Part shown: in pieces, positions 1 to 6,237 of the stretch
How the letters are laid out: each line of letters opens with the position of its first letter
Numbering within the stretch: the stretch's first letter is position 1
Source: Desulfobacterales bacterium
GTDB lineage: Bacteria; Desulfobacterota; Desulfobacteria; Desulfobacterales; Desulfosalsimonadaceae
Length of the DNA stretch: 7,684 nt
Assembly: GCA_018399455.1 (NCBI GenBank)
Contig: JAGYOT010000071.1
Coordinates: 1-7,684, forward strand
Reading direction: 5' to 3'
Made by a program: the position numbers and the translations under genes
The notes under the pieces: generated by a model
What the model was told of the DNA's origin: nothing
Database searches by the model: none
Seen by the model: only the letters and a program-made list of their open reading frames with translations

Positions 1-17
1 CCGCCTAAAAGCAGGGG

Positions 18-884
18 CTAGCCCGGACTCAGATAGTCGTGGATGCCTTTGATGGAGTTTTGTATAAAAAAACGTTCACGTTCGTAAATTCGGGGAGGAA
101 GCTGCCTCAGCCGACCGAAGCGGGTATCGTGTTCAGCCAGATCGGATATGATGGCTTCCATGTCCGGAGTTTCCAAATGTGCCCCGATGACATCGACCCA
201 AAGCTTCAGCTGTTCACGGGCCAGGCCAAGAATCTCCCGCCCGTCCGGGTAGGATCCGTAATGGGCGAAACAGAGACGACGGTTCAGGTAAGGGGCTGCA
301 TGCGCCATCGATTCGAAAAAGGCCTCTGCCACAAACCGCGGCGGCGTGGCGGGCCGAAGGTAGAAGTCCCCATCAAGTGCCTGGTAGATACCGAAGAGTT
401 CACCCCCAAAAAAAAGATCCCCGAATACAAAACACAGATGGTGCGCGGCATGCCCCGGCGTATCCAGCACGCGGATGCCGTCGCCGAAGTCAATTTTCCC
501 GCCGGTCAGAATCCGGTTTTCAGCCACCGGTTGCATCTCGCCATAGACCTCGGCAACGCGGCCGAGCGCTTTTAAGGAGCCCGCCCACAGCCGGCCCGGA
601 TCGACCAAATGGGAGACGGCCTTTTCGTGGCAAAAGATCCTGGCCTCCGGAAAGCGATCCGCCACATGGCCCACAGCCCCGGCATGATCCATGTGGATAT
701 GGGTGAGCAGAATCCAGTCCAGGCGCTTTACCCCCCTTGCCGCAAGGGCCTGGCACAATACGTCAACAGTGCAGGCAGGCCCCACGTCAACCAGGAATGT
801 TCCGGCACTTCCCTGATAAAGCCAGGCTGAAATAAACCGGGAGTATCCCAGTTCCGGTATATCCAGATCAATTAAATCAAGCAT
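18..884 (-). CDS. MBL-fold metallo-hydrolase, uncharacterised subfamily
   Basis: A 288-residue metallo-beta-lactamase-fold hydrolase, probably binding two metal ions in the cytoplasm (no signal peptide seen); the substrate cannot be named. The metal motif THIHMDHAG gives His62, His64, Asp66 and His67. The third ligand is His145 in TPGHAAHH, and the last is probably His208 in FAHYG. At the usual bridging aspartate position the sequence reads GGELFG, so Glu162 replaces Asp. The motif PATPPRF (about 178-184) follows, as in a subgroup of small MBL hydrolases. The last 70 or so residues look helical and charged. I chose ATG at 884 because AGGGGG lies 7 bases upstream. ATG at 890 and TTG at 902 are in frame, and the TTG would overlap the previous stop codon by four bases. 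It is the last gene of the minus-strand cluster in this window. A glyoxalase II-like or lactonase-like role is possible but unproven. Confidence 0.88.
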   Translation of the reverse strand: MLDLIDLDIPELGYSRFISAWLYQGSAGTFLVDVGPACTVDVLCQALAARGVKRLDWILLTHIHMDHAGAVGHVADRFPEARIFCHEKAVSHLVDPGRLWAGSLKALGRVAEVYGEMQPVAENRILTGGKIDFGDGIRVLDTPGHAAHHLCFVFGDLFFGGELFGIYQALDGDFYLRPATPPRFVAEAFFESMAHAAPYLNRRLCFAHYGSYPDGREILGLAREQLKLWVDVIGAHLETPDMEAIISDLAEHDTRFGRLRQLPPRIYERERFFIQNSIKGIHDYLSPG

Positions 885-891
885 GCGCATG

Positions 892-897
892 CCCCCT
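892..897 (-). promoter_or_regulatory. Ribosome binding site deciding the MBL hydrolase start
   Basis: On the minus strand AGGGGG is followed by a 7-base spacer and then ATG at 884. The same stretch lies too close to ATG 890 and downstream of TTG 902, so it favours 884. It sits immediately after the stop codon of the preceding gene, consistent with translational coupling. Confidence 0.6.
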
Positions 898-898
898 G

Positions 899-1855
899 TC
901 AAAAATCGGCCAGTGCTTCTGAGGCCGCCTCTTTTACCAGATTTGAATACGCCCCCTTCACCACTTTTTCAAGCTTTACCCGGACCTCCGATGACGCAGT
1001 TTCACCAAACAAATACAGAATATCGCCTTTTATCGGATCTTCGACGTCATCGAACTGTCTCCAGAGTTCATTCACCACATCCACAATCAGATCGCTTCTA
1101 AAACCCGCCAGGTACTCAATGGTCACCATGGCGCCCAGCCTGACCGGCCACAGGGGATGCGTCAGCAGTTCATAAATGCCGGGAAAGATCCTGCCCGCTT
1201 CAGCCATCATTTTAGCCAGCTCAGCCGCTTTTCCGTCGTAGAGGATCTGTTTCAAGGTCTCACTGCTGAGCTGGGAAGGATCCCGGTTCAGCATGATATC
1301 TATAATTTCAGGTAGCTGTATAGAACCTGTCCAGCGAAACTGTTCGTCCAAAAACACCGTTGGCACCGAACCCACCTTATCTGCGGCGGCCTTTTCCGAA
1401 AACAGCACCCCGTCAATAACAACAAGATGGATCATATGCTGCCGGCGGGCCAGCCCGGCCAGTGTTTCCACGGTCTGTGGACAAAAGGGGCAGTCCGGGG
1501 AAATATAGACCTTCAGGACCGCGGGCATGGCCAGCTTTTCAAGAACACGGGTATCAGAGAAATGATAGGTCCCGTTTTTATCCGCTTCACCGGACAAAAT
1601 GTTCAGGAAGGGTTGAAGCTCATGGCCCTGGGGAATCGCCTGGTAGGTTATATTCGGCGGAATCCGGATTTCCGGCAAAGCGTCATCCTCACCTCCCTCG
1701 TTTCTGACACTGACAGCAGGCGCCAGCATGTTCAGCTGCTCCCCAAACTGCCGGAATTGCTCACTGCGGCTGTCATTGCTTAAAATCACCTTGATAGACC
1801 TGGGCGCATCGGCCCGGCGCGCCCATTCCGAGATTGTTTTTTCGTCATGTGACAT
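899..1855 (-). CDS. Double thioredoxin-fold protein with CPFC site and HEAT-like C-terminal domain
   Basis: A 318-residue protein, probably a cytoplasmic thiol-disulfide oxidoreductase. Residues about 65-90 (NITYQAIPQGHELQPFL) resemble the first, redox-inactive thioredoxin fold of the AhpF N-terminal domain and of protein disulfide oxidoreductases. The second fold holds the active site YISPDCPFCPQT (Cys122, Cys125). It is followed by VVIDGVLF and the cis-proline loop GSVPTVF (Pro165), in the order seen in AhpF. After about residue 195 there is no flavin or NADPH domain. Instead there are roughly 120 mostly helical residues with HEAT-like character, such as HPLWPVRLGAMVTIEYLAG and a second unit near 270-318. 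The start is ATG with AGG 9 bases upstream. It begins 39 bases after the beta-CASP nuclease gene and abuts the MBL hydrolase gene. Likely a redox partner or sensor for a neighbour or for a peroxiredoxin encoded elsewhere; that role is inference. Confidence 0.87.
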   Translation of the reverse strand: MSHDEKTISEWARRADAPRSIKVILSNDSRSEQFRQFGEQLNMLAPAVSVRNEGGEDDALPEIRIPPNITYQAIPQGHELQPFLNILSGEADKNGTYHFSDTRVLEKLAMPAVLKVYISPDCPFCPQTVETLAGLARRQHMIHLVVIDGVLFSEKAAADKVGSVPTVFLDEQFRWTGSIQLPEIIDIMLNRDPSQLSSETLKQILYDGKAAELAKMMAEAGRIFPGIYELLTHPLWPVRLGAMVTIEYLAGFRSDLIVDVVNELWRQFDDVEDPIKGDILYLFGETASSEVRVKLEKVVKGAYSNLVKEAASEALADF

Positions 1856-1894
1856 AATGAATCGCCTGTCTGCGTTTTATCAAACGGATAAACT

Positions 1895-3460
1895 TTAACG
1901 GATTTTCAGGTGCTCGCCATACCTGGGAATATGGACCGAATACCCGGCATTTTGCAATGTATCCGCAAATCCCCGGGTCTGTTCCACCTCGCCGTGGACC
2001 AGGGCGATTTTTTGAACCCGCAGGTTGGACTGTTTTAAAAACTTCAGCATTTCGTTCTTATCGGCATGAGCGCTGAAGCCATCGAGTTTGACCACACGGG
2101 CCTTTAACGGGTATACCTTGTTTAAAAACCGCAGTTCCGGGGCATCTCCGGTTCTTCCGCTCTCCTCATAAGCCGCACCTTTTTCAAGAATACGGCGTCC
2201 CAGAGTGTGCTCGGCCATAAAACCCACAATCAGAATGGTGTTTTTGGGGTTATGGATTTTATATCGCAAATGATGCAGAATCCGGCCGGCCTCACACATT
2301 CCTGAGGCGGCGATGACAATATGGGGGGCCATCTCACGCATCAAAGCCATGGAATCCGCAACTTCGGTGATAAAGCGGACGTTTTTAAACATAAACGGAT
2401 TTTTTCCGCTTTCCAGAAAATCCCTGTGCGTCCGGCGGTCATACATCTCCGGGTGTTCGCCAAAAACCCGCGTGATTTCTGTTGCCAGCGGGCTGTCCAC
2501 ATACACCGGGACCTCCGGAACCTCATTTTTATTGTAAAGGTCATGGATGGCATACAGCAGCTCCTGCGTCCGGCCAAAGGCAAAAGAAGGAATAAGAACC
2601 GTTCCGCCCCGCTCTAAAGTTTTGTTCAGCACCTGCTTTAAGTGCGGCTCCAGATCTGCCACCGGCTCATGCTCCCGGTCGCCGTAGGTACTCTCCATGA
2701 TCAGAAGATCCACATCCTGATGCTCGGGTTCAAAATGCAGTGTGGGATCCTTTAAAATCGGCTTGCCAAACCGGCCCAAATCGCCGCTGTAGGCGATGGT
2801 ACGCTTTCGGCCGTTTTCCCGGGTGCAGATCAGGGTGATGGCCGAGCCCAGAATATGGCCGGCGTCATACAGGCAGCATTGTGTGTCCTGCCCGAGAACA
2901 ATTGGTGTTTTATAGGGATGCCCGTCAAAAAAAGTCAGGGATTGCCGGGCATCAGCAACGGTGTAAACCGGGTGCACCGCATCCAGGTGATATTTTTCTA
3001 TGATATCATCAATGGCTTTCCGGTTTAAGCCCTGATCTGTCTTCAACCGGCGCCTGATCGACTCCCGCTTTTTTGCTTTCCGTCTGCCCGGGATCATATC
3101 CTCAAGAACCGACCGCGCCATTTTGTAATTAAGATAAGCGGCGTCCGATTCCTGTATATGGGCGCTGTCCGGCAGAAGGTAGCTGCAGACATCCTCGGTG
3201 GCCCGGGTACAGATAACCCTTCCGGCAAAACCGTTTCTGGTCAGGAGCGGAATCCGCCCGGAGTGATCGATGTGCGCATGAGAAAGGACCATATTGGTCA
3301 CAATCCGGGGATCAAAGGGCAGTATCCGGTTTTTTCGGTCGGCTTCCTTTCGGTGCCCCTGAAACATCCCGCAGTCCAGTAAAATCCGATCGTTGCCGGC
3401 AGTCAGAAAATGAAGGGAGCCCGTCACTTCTCCGACTGCGCCATAAAACGTTACATGCAA
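1895..3460 (-). CDS. Beta-CASP family MBL-fold ribonuclease (CPSF73/YSH1-like)
   Basis: A 521-residue zinc-dependent nuclease of the beta-CASP branch of the MBL superfamily, which processes or degrades RNA in the cytoplasm. The N-terminal MBL part has GAVGEVTGS, the signature SHAHIDHSG (His61, His63, Asp65, His66), AGHILGSA (His202) and YSGDLGR (Asp227). The beta-CASP part begins near MESTYGDREH (Glu256) and includes IPSFAFGRTQELL and IAASGMCEAGRIL. The C-terminal RMMBL part has GFMAEHTLGRR and FSAHADK (His465, motif C), then ALVHGE near 487. Length is near that of longer bacterial members. A basic insert at about 125-148 (RRKAKKRESIRRRLK) may help bind RNA. The start is TTG: an in-frame stop lies just upstream, no in-frame ATG is available, and GGGGAGG sits 5 bases before it. 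First gene of the minus-strand cluster. The subfamily is certain; the RNA targets are unknown. Confidence 0.95.
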   Translation of the reverse strand: MHVTFYGAVGEVTGSLHFLTAGNDRILLDCGMFQGHRKEADRKNRILPFDPRIVTNMVLSHAHIDHSGRIPLLTRNGFAGRVICTRATEDVCSYLLPDSAHIQESDAAYLNYKMARSVLEDMIPGRRKAKKRESIRRRLKTDQGLNRKAIDDIIEKYHLDAVHPVYTVADARQSLTFFDGHPYKTPIVLGQDTQCCLYDAGHILGSAITLICTRENGRKRTIAYSGDLGRFGKPILKDPTLHFEPEHQDVDLLIMESTYGDREHEPVADLEPHLKQVLNKTLERGGTVLIPSFAFGRTQELLYAIHDLYNKNEVPEVPVYVDSPLATEITRVFGEHPEMYDRRTHRDFLESGKNPFMFKNVRFITEVADSMALMREMAPHIVIAASGMCEAGRILHHLRYKIHNPKNTILIVGFMAEHTLGRRILEKGAAYEESGRTGDAPELRFLNKVYPLKARVVKLDGFSAHADKNEMLKFLKQSNLRVQKIALVHGEVEQTRGFADTLQNAGYSVHIPRYGEHLKIR

Positions 3461-3465
3461 GCCAT

Positions 3466-3472
3466 CCTCCCC
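3466..3472 (-). promoter_or_regulatory. Strong Shine-Dalgarno for a TTG start
   Basis: The minus strand reads GGGGAGG, ATGGC, then TTG at 3460. An ATG within the spacer (3465-3463) is out of frame with the nuclease, and an in-frame TGA at 3478-3476 closes the frame upstream, so TTG is the only workable start. Confidence 0.75.
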
Positions 3473-3505
3473 GCCTCAGCATCCTGGTCAAGTTCAAGCA
3501 TATTG

Positions 3506-3534
3506 AATTTAACGAATTTGCCTGCAAATGACAA
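3506..3534 (-). promoter_or_regulatory. Probable sigma70-type promoter of the minus-strand cluster
   Basis: Read on the minus strand: TTGTCA at 3534-3529, a 17-base spacer, then TAAATT at 3511-3506. The -35 box matches TTGACA at five of six positions and the -10 box matches TATAAT at four of six. It lies about 45 bases upstream of the nuclease TTG start. The spacer contains the palindrome TTTGCAGGCAAA as read on this strand, so a protein bound there should block polymerase. Found by eye; no start site has been mapped. Confidence 0.45.
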
Positions 3535-3554
3535 TATGAATGTTTGCAGGCAAA
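3517..3554. repeat. Pair of palindromic sites TTTGC-NN-GCAAA, likely twin operators
   Basis: TTTGCCTGCAAA at 3517-3528 and TTTGCAGGCAAA at 3543-3554 are perfect reverse complements separated by 14 bases. Each 12-mer is also a palindrome on its own, with half-sites TTTGC and GCAAA around two central bases. Their centres are 26 bases apart, about two and a half helical turns. The left copy falls within the spacer of the minus-strand promoter and the right copy just upstream of its -35 box. This is the layout of two binding sites for a dimeric regulator, though a 12-bp RNA hairpin is also possible. The regulator is not encoded in this window. Confidence 0.6.
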
Positions 3555-3593
3555 AAATACAGAAGGCGGGGATCCGGGTGCTGATTTTTGGGT

Positions 3594-3621
3594 TTTACAA
3601 TAGACGGATAAATGATAAAAT
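3594..3621 (+). promoter_or_regulatory. Probable sigma70-type promoter of the spermidine/purine cluster
   Basis: TTTACA at 3594-3599, a 16-base spacer and TAAAAT at 3616-3621 each match the sigma70 consensus at five of six positions. The promoter sits in an AT-rich stretch about 45 bases before the GTG start of the decarboxylase gene. The palindromic sites lie some 40 bases upstream of its -35 box, so the same regulator could affect it, but less directly than the divergent promoter. Confidence 0.5.
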
Positions 3622-3667
3622 AATAAATTTTTAAATAACCGACAGAAAACAAAAAGGAATCAGAACC

Positions 3668-4600
3668 GTGCCAACGCAATTTGAAGGACCGGAAAAGAAG
3701 CTTGAGGTGATTCTTTCATCCCCGTTTGCCGGACTGCGGGAAAACGCGGACGGCCGGTGGGACCGGGTGATCAAGGCTTCCGGTTCAGAAAAAATAAGTG
3801 TTGCCGCAACCGATGTGATGGATGCCTATCTGCTCTCCGAATCCAGTCTTTTTGTCTGGGACAACCGGATTTTGATCATCACCTGCGGTCAGACCAACCT
3901 CATCAACACCATTCCGGTAATCCTGGAAATCGTGCCTGAAGACGTTGTGGCGCTGCTTTTCTATGAGCGCAAAAACCTTATGTACCCGCAGTTCCAGTTA
4001 TCTGATTTTGAAACCGAAGCAGCGCGTATTGCGGCGTTTTTCCCGGGCAAGAGCTATCGGTTGGGACCGGCGAACTATGATCACGTCCATATCTTTTATT
4101 CCTCCCATGCGGCGATCAGCGAGGATGAAGATGCCACACTGGAGCTTTTGATGCATGATCTGCATCCGGACGCCATATTGATGTATACCCCGGAAGGCGG
4201 GCAGACAGCCGATGATATCGTCAGGCTCACCGGCATGGACAGCCTGTATCCGGATATGACCATTGACGCATTTGTGTTCGAGCCGTTCGGCTACTCCCTG
4301 AATGCCATATCCGGCAGCTATTATTTCACCATTCATGTCACCCCTCAGCCCTCCGGTTCCTATGCCAGCTTTGAAACCAATCTGGTGCCGCCGGACTATC
4401 CGGACATCATCAACCGGGTGCTCAACATTTTCCAGCCCGGCAGGTTCTCCTTTGTGTTAACCAGTTCCGTCAACGATCAGCGGATCGCTGTCGACACACC
4501 GATTTCAAATGATATCAGTGGATTTCAACCAACCGAGAAAAGCCTTTATGAGCTCGACTGCGGCTATCAGGTCAGATTTTCAAACTTTATTCGAAACTAG
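3668..4600 (+). CDS. S-adenosylmethionine decarboxylase proenzyme, eukaryotic type
   Basis: A 310-residue proenzyme of pyruvoyl-dependent AdoMet decarboxylase. It makes decarboxylated AdoMet, the aminopropyl donor for spermidine. It follows the human AMD1 class, not the short bacterial or archaeal SpeD. The self-cleavage motif YLLSESSLFVW places cleavage between Glu58 and Ser59, with Ser59 becoming pyruvate. Other matches are TCGQT (Cys73, human Cys82), FFP at 124-126, DATLELLM, FEPFGYSLN (Phe204, Ser210), YYFTIHVTP (His223, human His243) and SFETNL (Glu236). The N-terminal QFEGPEKKLEV fits human FFEGTEKLLEV. Human Glu247, a substrate-ribose ligand, is Gln227 here, and Lys80 is Ile71; acidic residues matching the human putrescine site (Glu13, Asp155, Glu159, Glu236) remain. 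The start is GTG with AAAGGA 9 bases upstream. Spermidine synthase follows after 12 bases. Family assignment is very secure; activity is inferred. Confidence 0.95.
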   Translation: MPTQFEGPEKKLEVILSSPFAGLRENADGRWDRVIKASGSEKISVAATDVMDAYLLSESSLFVWDNRILIITCGQTNLINTIPVILEIVPEDVVALLFYERKNLMYPQFQLSDFETEAARIAAFFPGKSYRLGPANYDHVHIFYSSHAAISEDEDATLELLMHDLHPDAILMYTPEGGQTADDIVRLTGMDSLYPDMTIDAFVFEPFGYSLNAISGSYYFTIHVTPQPSGSYASFETNLVPPDYPDIINRVLNIFQPGRFSFVLTSSVNDQRIAVDTPISNDISGFQPTEKSLYELDCGYQVRFSNFIRN

Positions 4601-4612
4601 AGGCAGTATTCA

Positions 4613-5503
4613 ATGAACGCACTTGATCTATGGATCCAGGAAACCCATCAGAATGCCGTTGCGCTTCGTTTCAAAGTGGAAAAAACGCTTTTTTCCGCAA
4701 AAAGCCCGTTTCAGCAGGTTGATGTGGTGCAGACCGCCGCACACGGCGGCATGCTGTTAAATGACGGAATCATCATGGTATCGGAACGTGACGAGTATAT
4801 CTATCATGAGATGATCGCCCATGTTCCCGTGTCTGTCCATCCCTCGCCAAAACGGGTGCTTGTCATCGGCGGCGGCGACGGGGGAACGGTACGCGAACTG
4901 GTCAAACACAGGCAGGTCGAGCGGATCGTAATGGTTGAAATTGATGAAATGGTCATCAACGCCTGCCGGCAGCATCTGCCGTCGATCAGCTGTGCGCTGG
5001 ATGACCCGCGGGTGGAATTGATCATTGACGACGGGGTCAAATACGTTGCATCCACCGGTGAGAGCTTTGATATTGTCCTGATTGACTCCACCGACCCCAT
5101 CGGACCGGCGGCCCCTCTTTTTGACCGTCAGTTCTATGAAAACGTGGCCGGTCTGCTGTCTGAGCAGGGCATCATGATTTCACAGGCGGAATCGCCGTTT
5201 TATGATTTCAAGATCCAGTCGGCCATGCTGGAGAACCAGCGGCCTTTTTTCAAGCGGCTGCATCTTTACACGTTTACCAATCTAACCTATCCCGGCGGCC
5301 TCTGGAGCTTCGGGTTCGGATCCAAAGCGCTCTGTCCGTTAATGGATTTTGATCCCGATCGCATGAGCGCCGAATCCGTTCATACCCGCTATTATAGCCC
5401 GGACATTCATATCGCCTCGTTTATGCTGCCCAAATTCGTAAAAGACAACCTCTCCGGCGTCCTGGATCCCCTGCCGCCGGTGAGCCAGCTGAAAACCCCC
5501 TAA
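4613..5503 (+). CDS. speE: Spermidine synthase (polyamine aminopropyltransferase)
   Basis: A 296-residue cytoplasmic aminopropyltransferase that moves the aminopropyl group of decarboxylated AdoMet onto putrescine, giving spermidine and methylthioadenosine. The class I methyltransferase-like fold shows VLVIGGGDGGTVREL (GGGDGG at 86-91), VEID (Glu109) for the nucleoside ribose, IDDGVKYV (Asp139, Asp140) and the gatekeeping loop LIDSTDPIGPA with Asp158 and Asp161. The N-terminal beta-domain carries SPFQQVDVV and GGMLLNDGIIMVSERDE, followed by YHEM. Length is normal. ATG follows GAGG by 9 bases. It directly follows the decarboxylase that supplies its substrate, so the pair forms a two-step module; putrescine must come from elsewhere. 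Related enzymes with other amine substrates (for example homospermidine or thermospermine synthases) cannot be excluded by eye, but spermidine is the most likely product. Confidence 0.94.
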   Translation: MNALDLWIQETHQNAVALRFKVEKTLFSAKSPFQQVDVVQTAAHGGMLLNDGIIMVSERDEYIYHEMIAHVPVSVHPSPKRVLVIGGGDGGTVRELVKHRQVERIVMVEIDEMVINACRQHLPSISCALDDPRVELIIDDGVKYVASTGESFDIVLIDSTDPIGPAAPLFDRQFYENVAGLLSEQGIMISQAESPFYDFKIQSAMLENQRPFFKRLHLYTFTNLTYPGGLWSFGFGSKALCPLMDFDPDRMSAESVHTRYYSPDIHIASFMLPKFVKDNLSGVLDPLPPVSQLKTP

Positions 5504-5511
5504 CCCAGCCG

Positions 5512-5530
5512 AAAGGAGGCCGCCGGCGGC
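5512..5530 (+). promoter_or_regulatory. Distant Shine-Dalgarno followed by a GC palindrome before the IMP cyclohydrolase gene
   Basis: AAAGGAGG at 5512-5519 is a near-perfect Shine-Dalgarno but lies 24 bases before ATG 5544, with no usable in-frame start codon between. Overlapping it at the final G, GCCGCCGGCGGC (5519-5530) is a perfect 12-base palindrome. If this folds, the effective distance to the ATG drops to about 13 bases. Translation may therefore depend on local structure or on coupling to speE, which ends 40 bases upstream. Confidence 0.4.
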
Positions 5531-5543
5531 GGTAAAAACAATA

Positions 5544-6227
5544 ATGAGCATCAATACAGTCAGCCAAATCGACAACCAGGTAAAATTAAAGCACGCATTA
5601 ATCAGTGTCTCTGATAAAACAGGGCTTGAAACTTTCATTCCTGAGCTAATCCGAACCGCGCCGGGGATAAAGATTTTCTCCACCGGCGGCACCTACAAAA
5701 AAATCGTCGATCTTATGCCGGCCGATACCGCCGGTGCCGTGGTCCAGGTCTCAGAATACACCGGCCAGCCCGAGACCCAGGGCGGACTCGTCAAAACCCT
5801 GGACTTCAAGATATACCTCGGTCTTCTGACAGAAACCTATAACGACGCCCATCAGTCGGACCTAAAAAGAACTGCCGCAGTTCCCATTGACATGGTGGTG
5901 GTCAATCTATACCCGTTTCAGCAGACCGTGGCCCGTCCGGGGGCGACGGTTGAATCCGCGCGCGGAAACATTGATATCGGAGGTCCGTGCATGCTCCGGG
6001 CGTCTGCCAAAAATTTTATCCGGGTCGCCCCGGTGGTGGACCCGGCTGATTATCCCCGGATCATTGAAGAGCTTGCAGCCACGGGCGGTTCAACCACCCT
6101 TGACACCCGGGCCATGCTTGCAAAAAAGGCCTTTGCGCATACCGCGGAATACGACCAGGCCATCAGCGAATACCTCCAGGCCAAAAGTATTGCGGAAATC
6201 AAAGCCGTGTATCCGGATATATTATAA
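5544..6227 (+). CDS. purH: Stand-alone IMP cyclohydrolase (PurH N-terminal domain)
   Basis: A 227-residue protein corresponding to the MGS-like IMP cyclohydrolase half of bifunctional PurH. It closes FAICAR to IMP, the last step of de novo purine synthesis. Matches are KHALISVSDKTGLE (16-29), IFSTGGTYK (44-52), VSEYTGQPE, VVVNLYPF (118-125), GNIDIGGPCMLRASAKN (141-157) and KKAFAHTAEYD. Residues aligning with the vertebrate ATIC catalytic set are kept: Lys84 (Lys66), Tyr123 (Tyr104), Asp144 (Asp125) and Lys156 (Lys137). The usual GRVKTLHPKIHGG segment reads GLVKTLDFKIYLG here, losing the Arg, both His and the Pro. The sequence ends naturally after YPDIL where bifunctional PurH would continue into the transformylase. 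The partner gene follows after 81 bases in the same frame, with several stop codons between. A truncation of a fused gene is unlikely, because the partner has its own ribosome site and extra N-terminal residues. Confidence 0.92.
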   Translation: MSINTVSQIDNQVKLKHALISVSDKTGLETFIPELIRTAPGIKIFSTGGTYKKIVDLMPADTAGAVVQVSEYTGQPETQGGLVKTLDFKIYLGLLTETYNDAHQSDLKRTAAVPIDMVVVNLYPFQQTVARPGATVESARGNIDIGGPCMLRASAKNFIRVAPVVDPADYPRIIEELAATGGSTTLDTRAMLAKKAFAHTAEYDQAISEYLQAKSIAEIKAVYPDIL

Positions 6228-6237
6228 ATTTAGTAAG

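Noticed and set aside
15..24. Palindrome GGGCTAGCCC across the MBL hydrolase stop codon as a terminator
   Set aside because: With a minimal loop only about three base pairs remain, and TTTT comes only after three further bases; too weak to call.
39..575. A 178-codon plus-strand open frame, with others nearby, opposite the MBL hydrolase
   Set aside because: It lies fully antisense to a gene with clear metal-binding motifs and encodes no recognisable family; it is a codon-bias shadow.
885..902. TTG at 902 as the start of the MBL hydrolase
   Set aside because: It is possible with a 4-base overlap, but the AGGGGG site with a 7-base spacer points to ATG 884, and the extra residues MTGGMR match nothing in the fold.
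3517..3557. The 12-bp inverted repeat as an intrinsic terminator
   Set aside because: On the plus strand it is followed by an A-run, not a T-run, and it lies between two divergent starts, where no transcript should end; operator sites fit better.
3998..4336. A 112-codon minus-strand open frame
   Set aside because: It is antisense to the AdoMet decarboxylase, whose motifs extend through the whole stretch.
6225..6236. The purH split as a recent nonsense mutation in one fused gene
   Set aside because: Three in-frame stops, an 81-base non-coding gap, a new ribosome site and an N-terminal extension on the second gene all indicate an established split.
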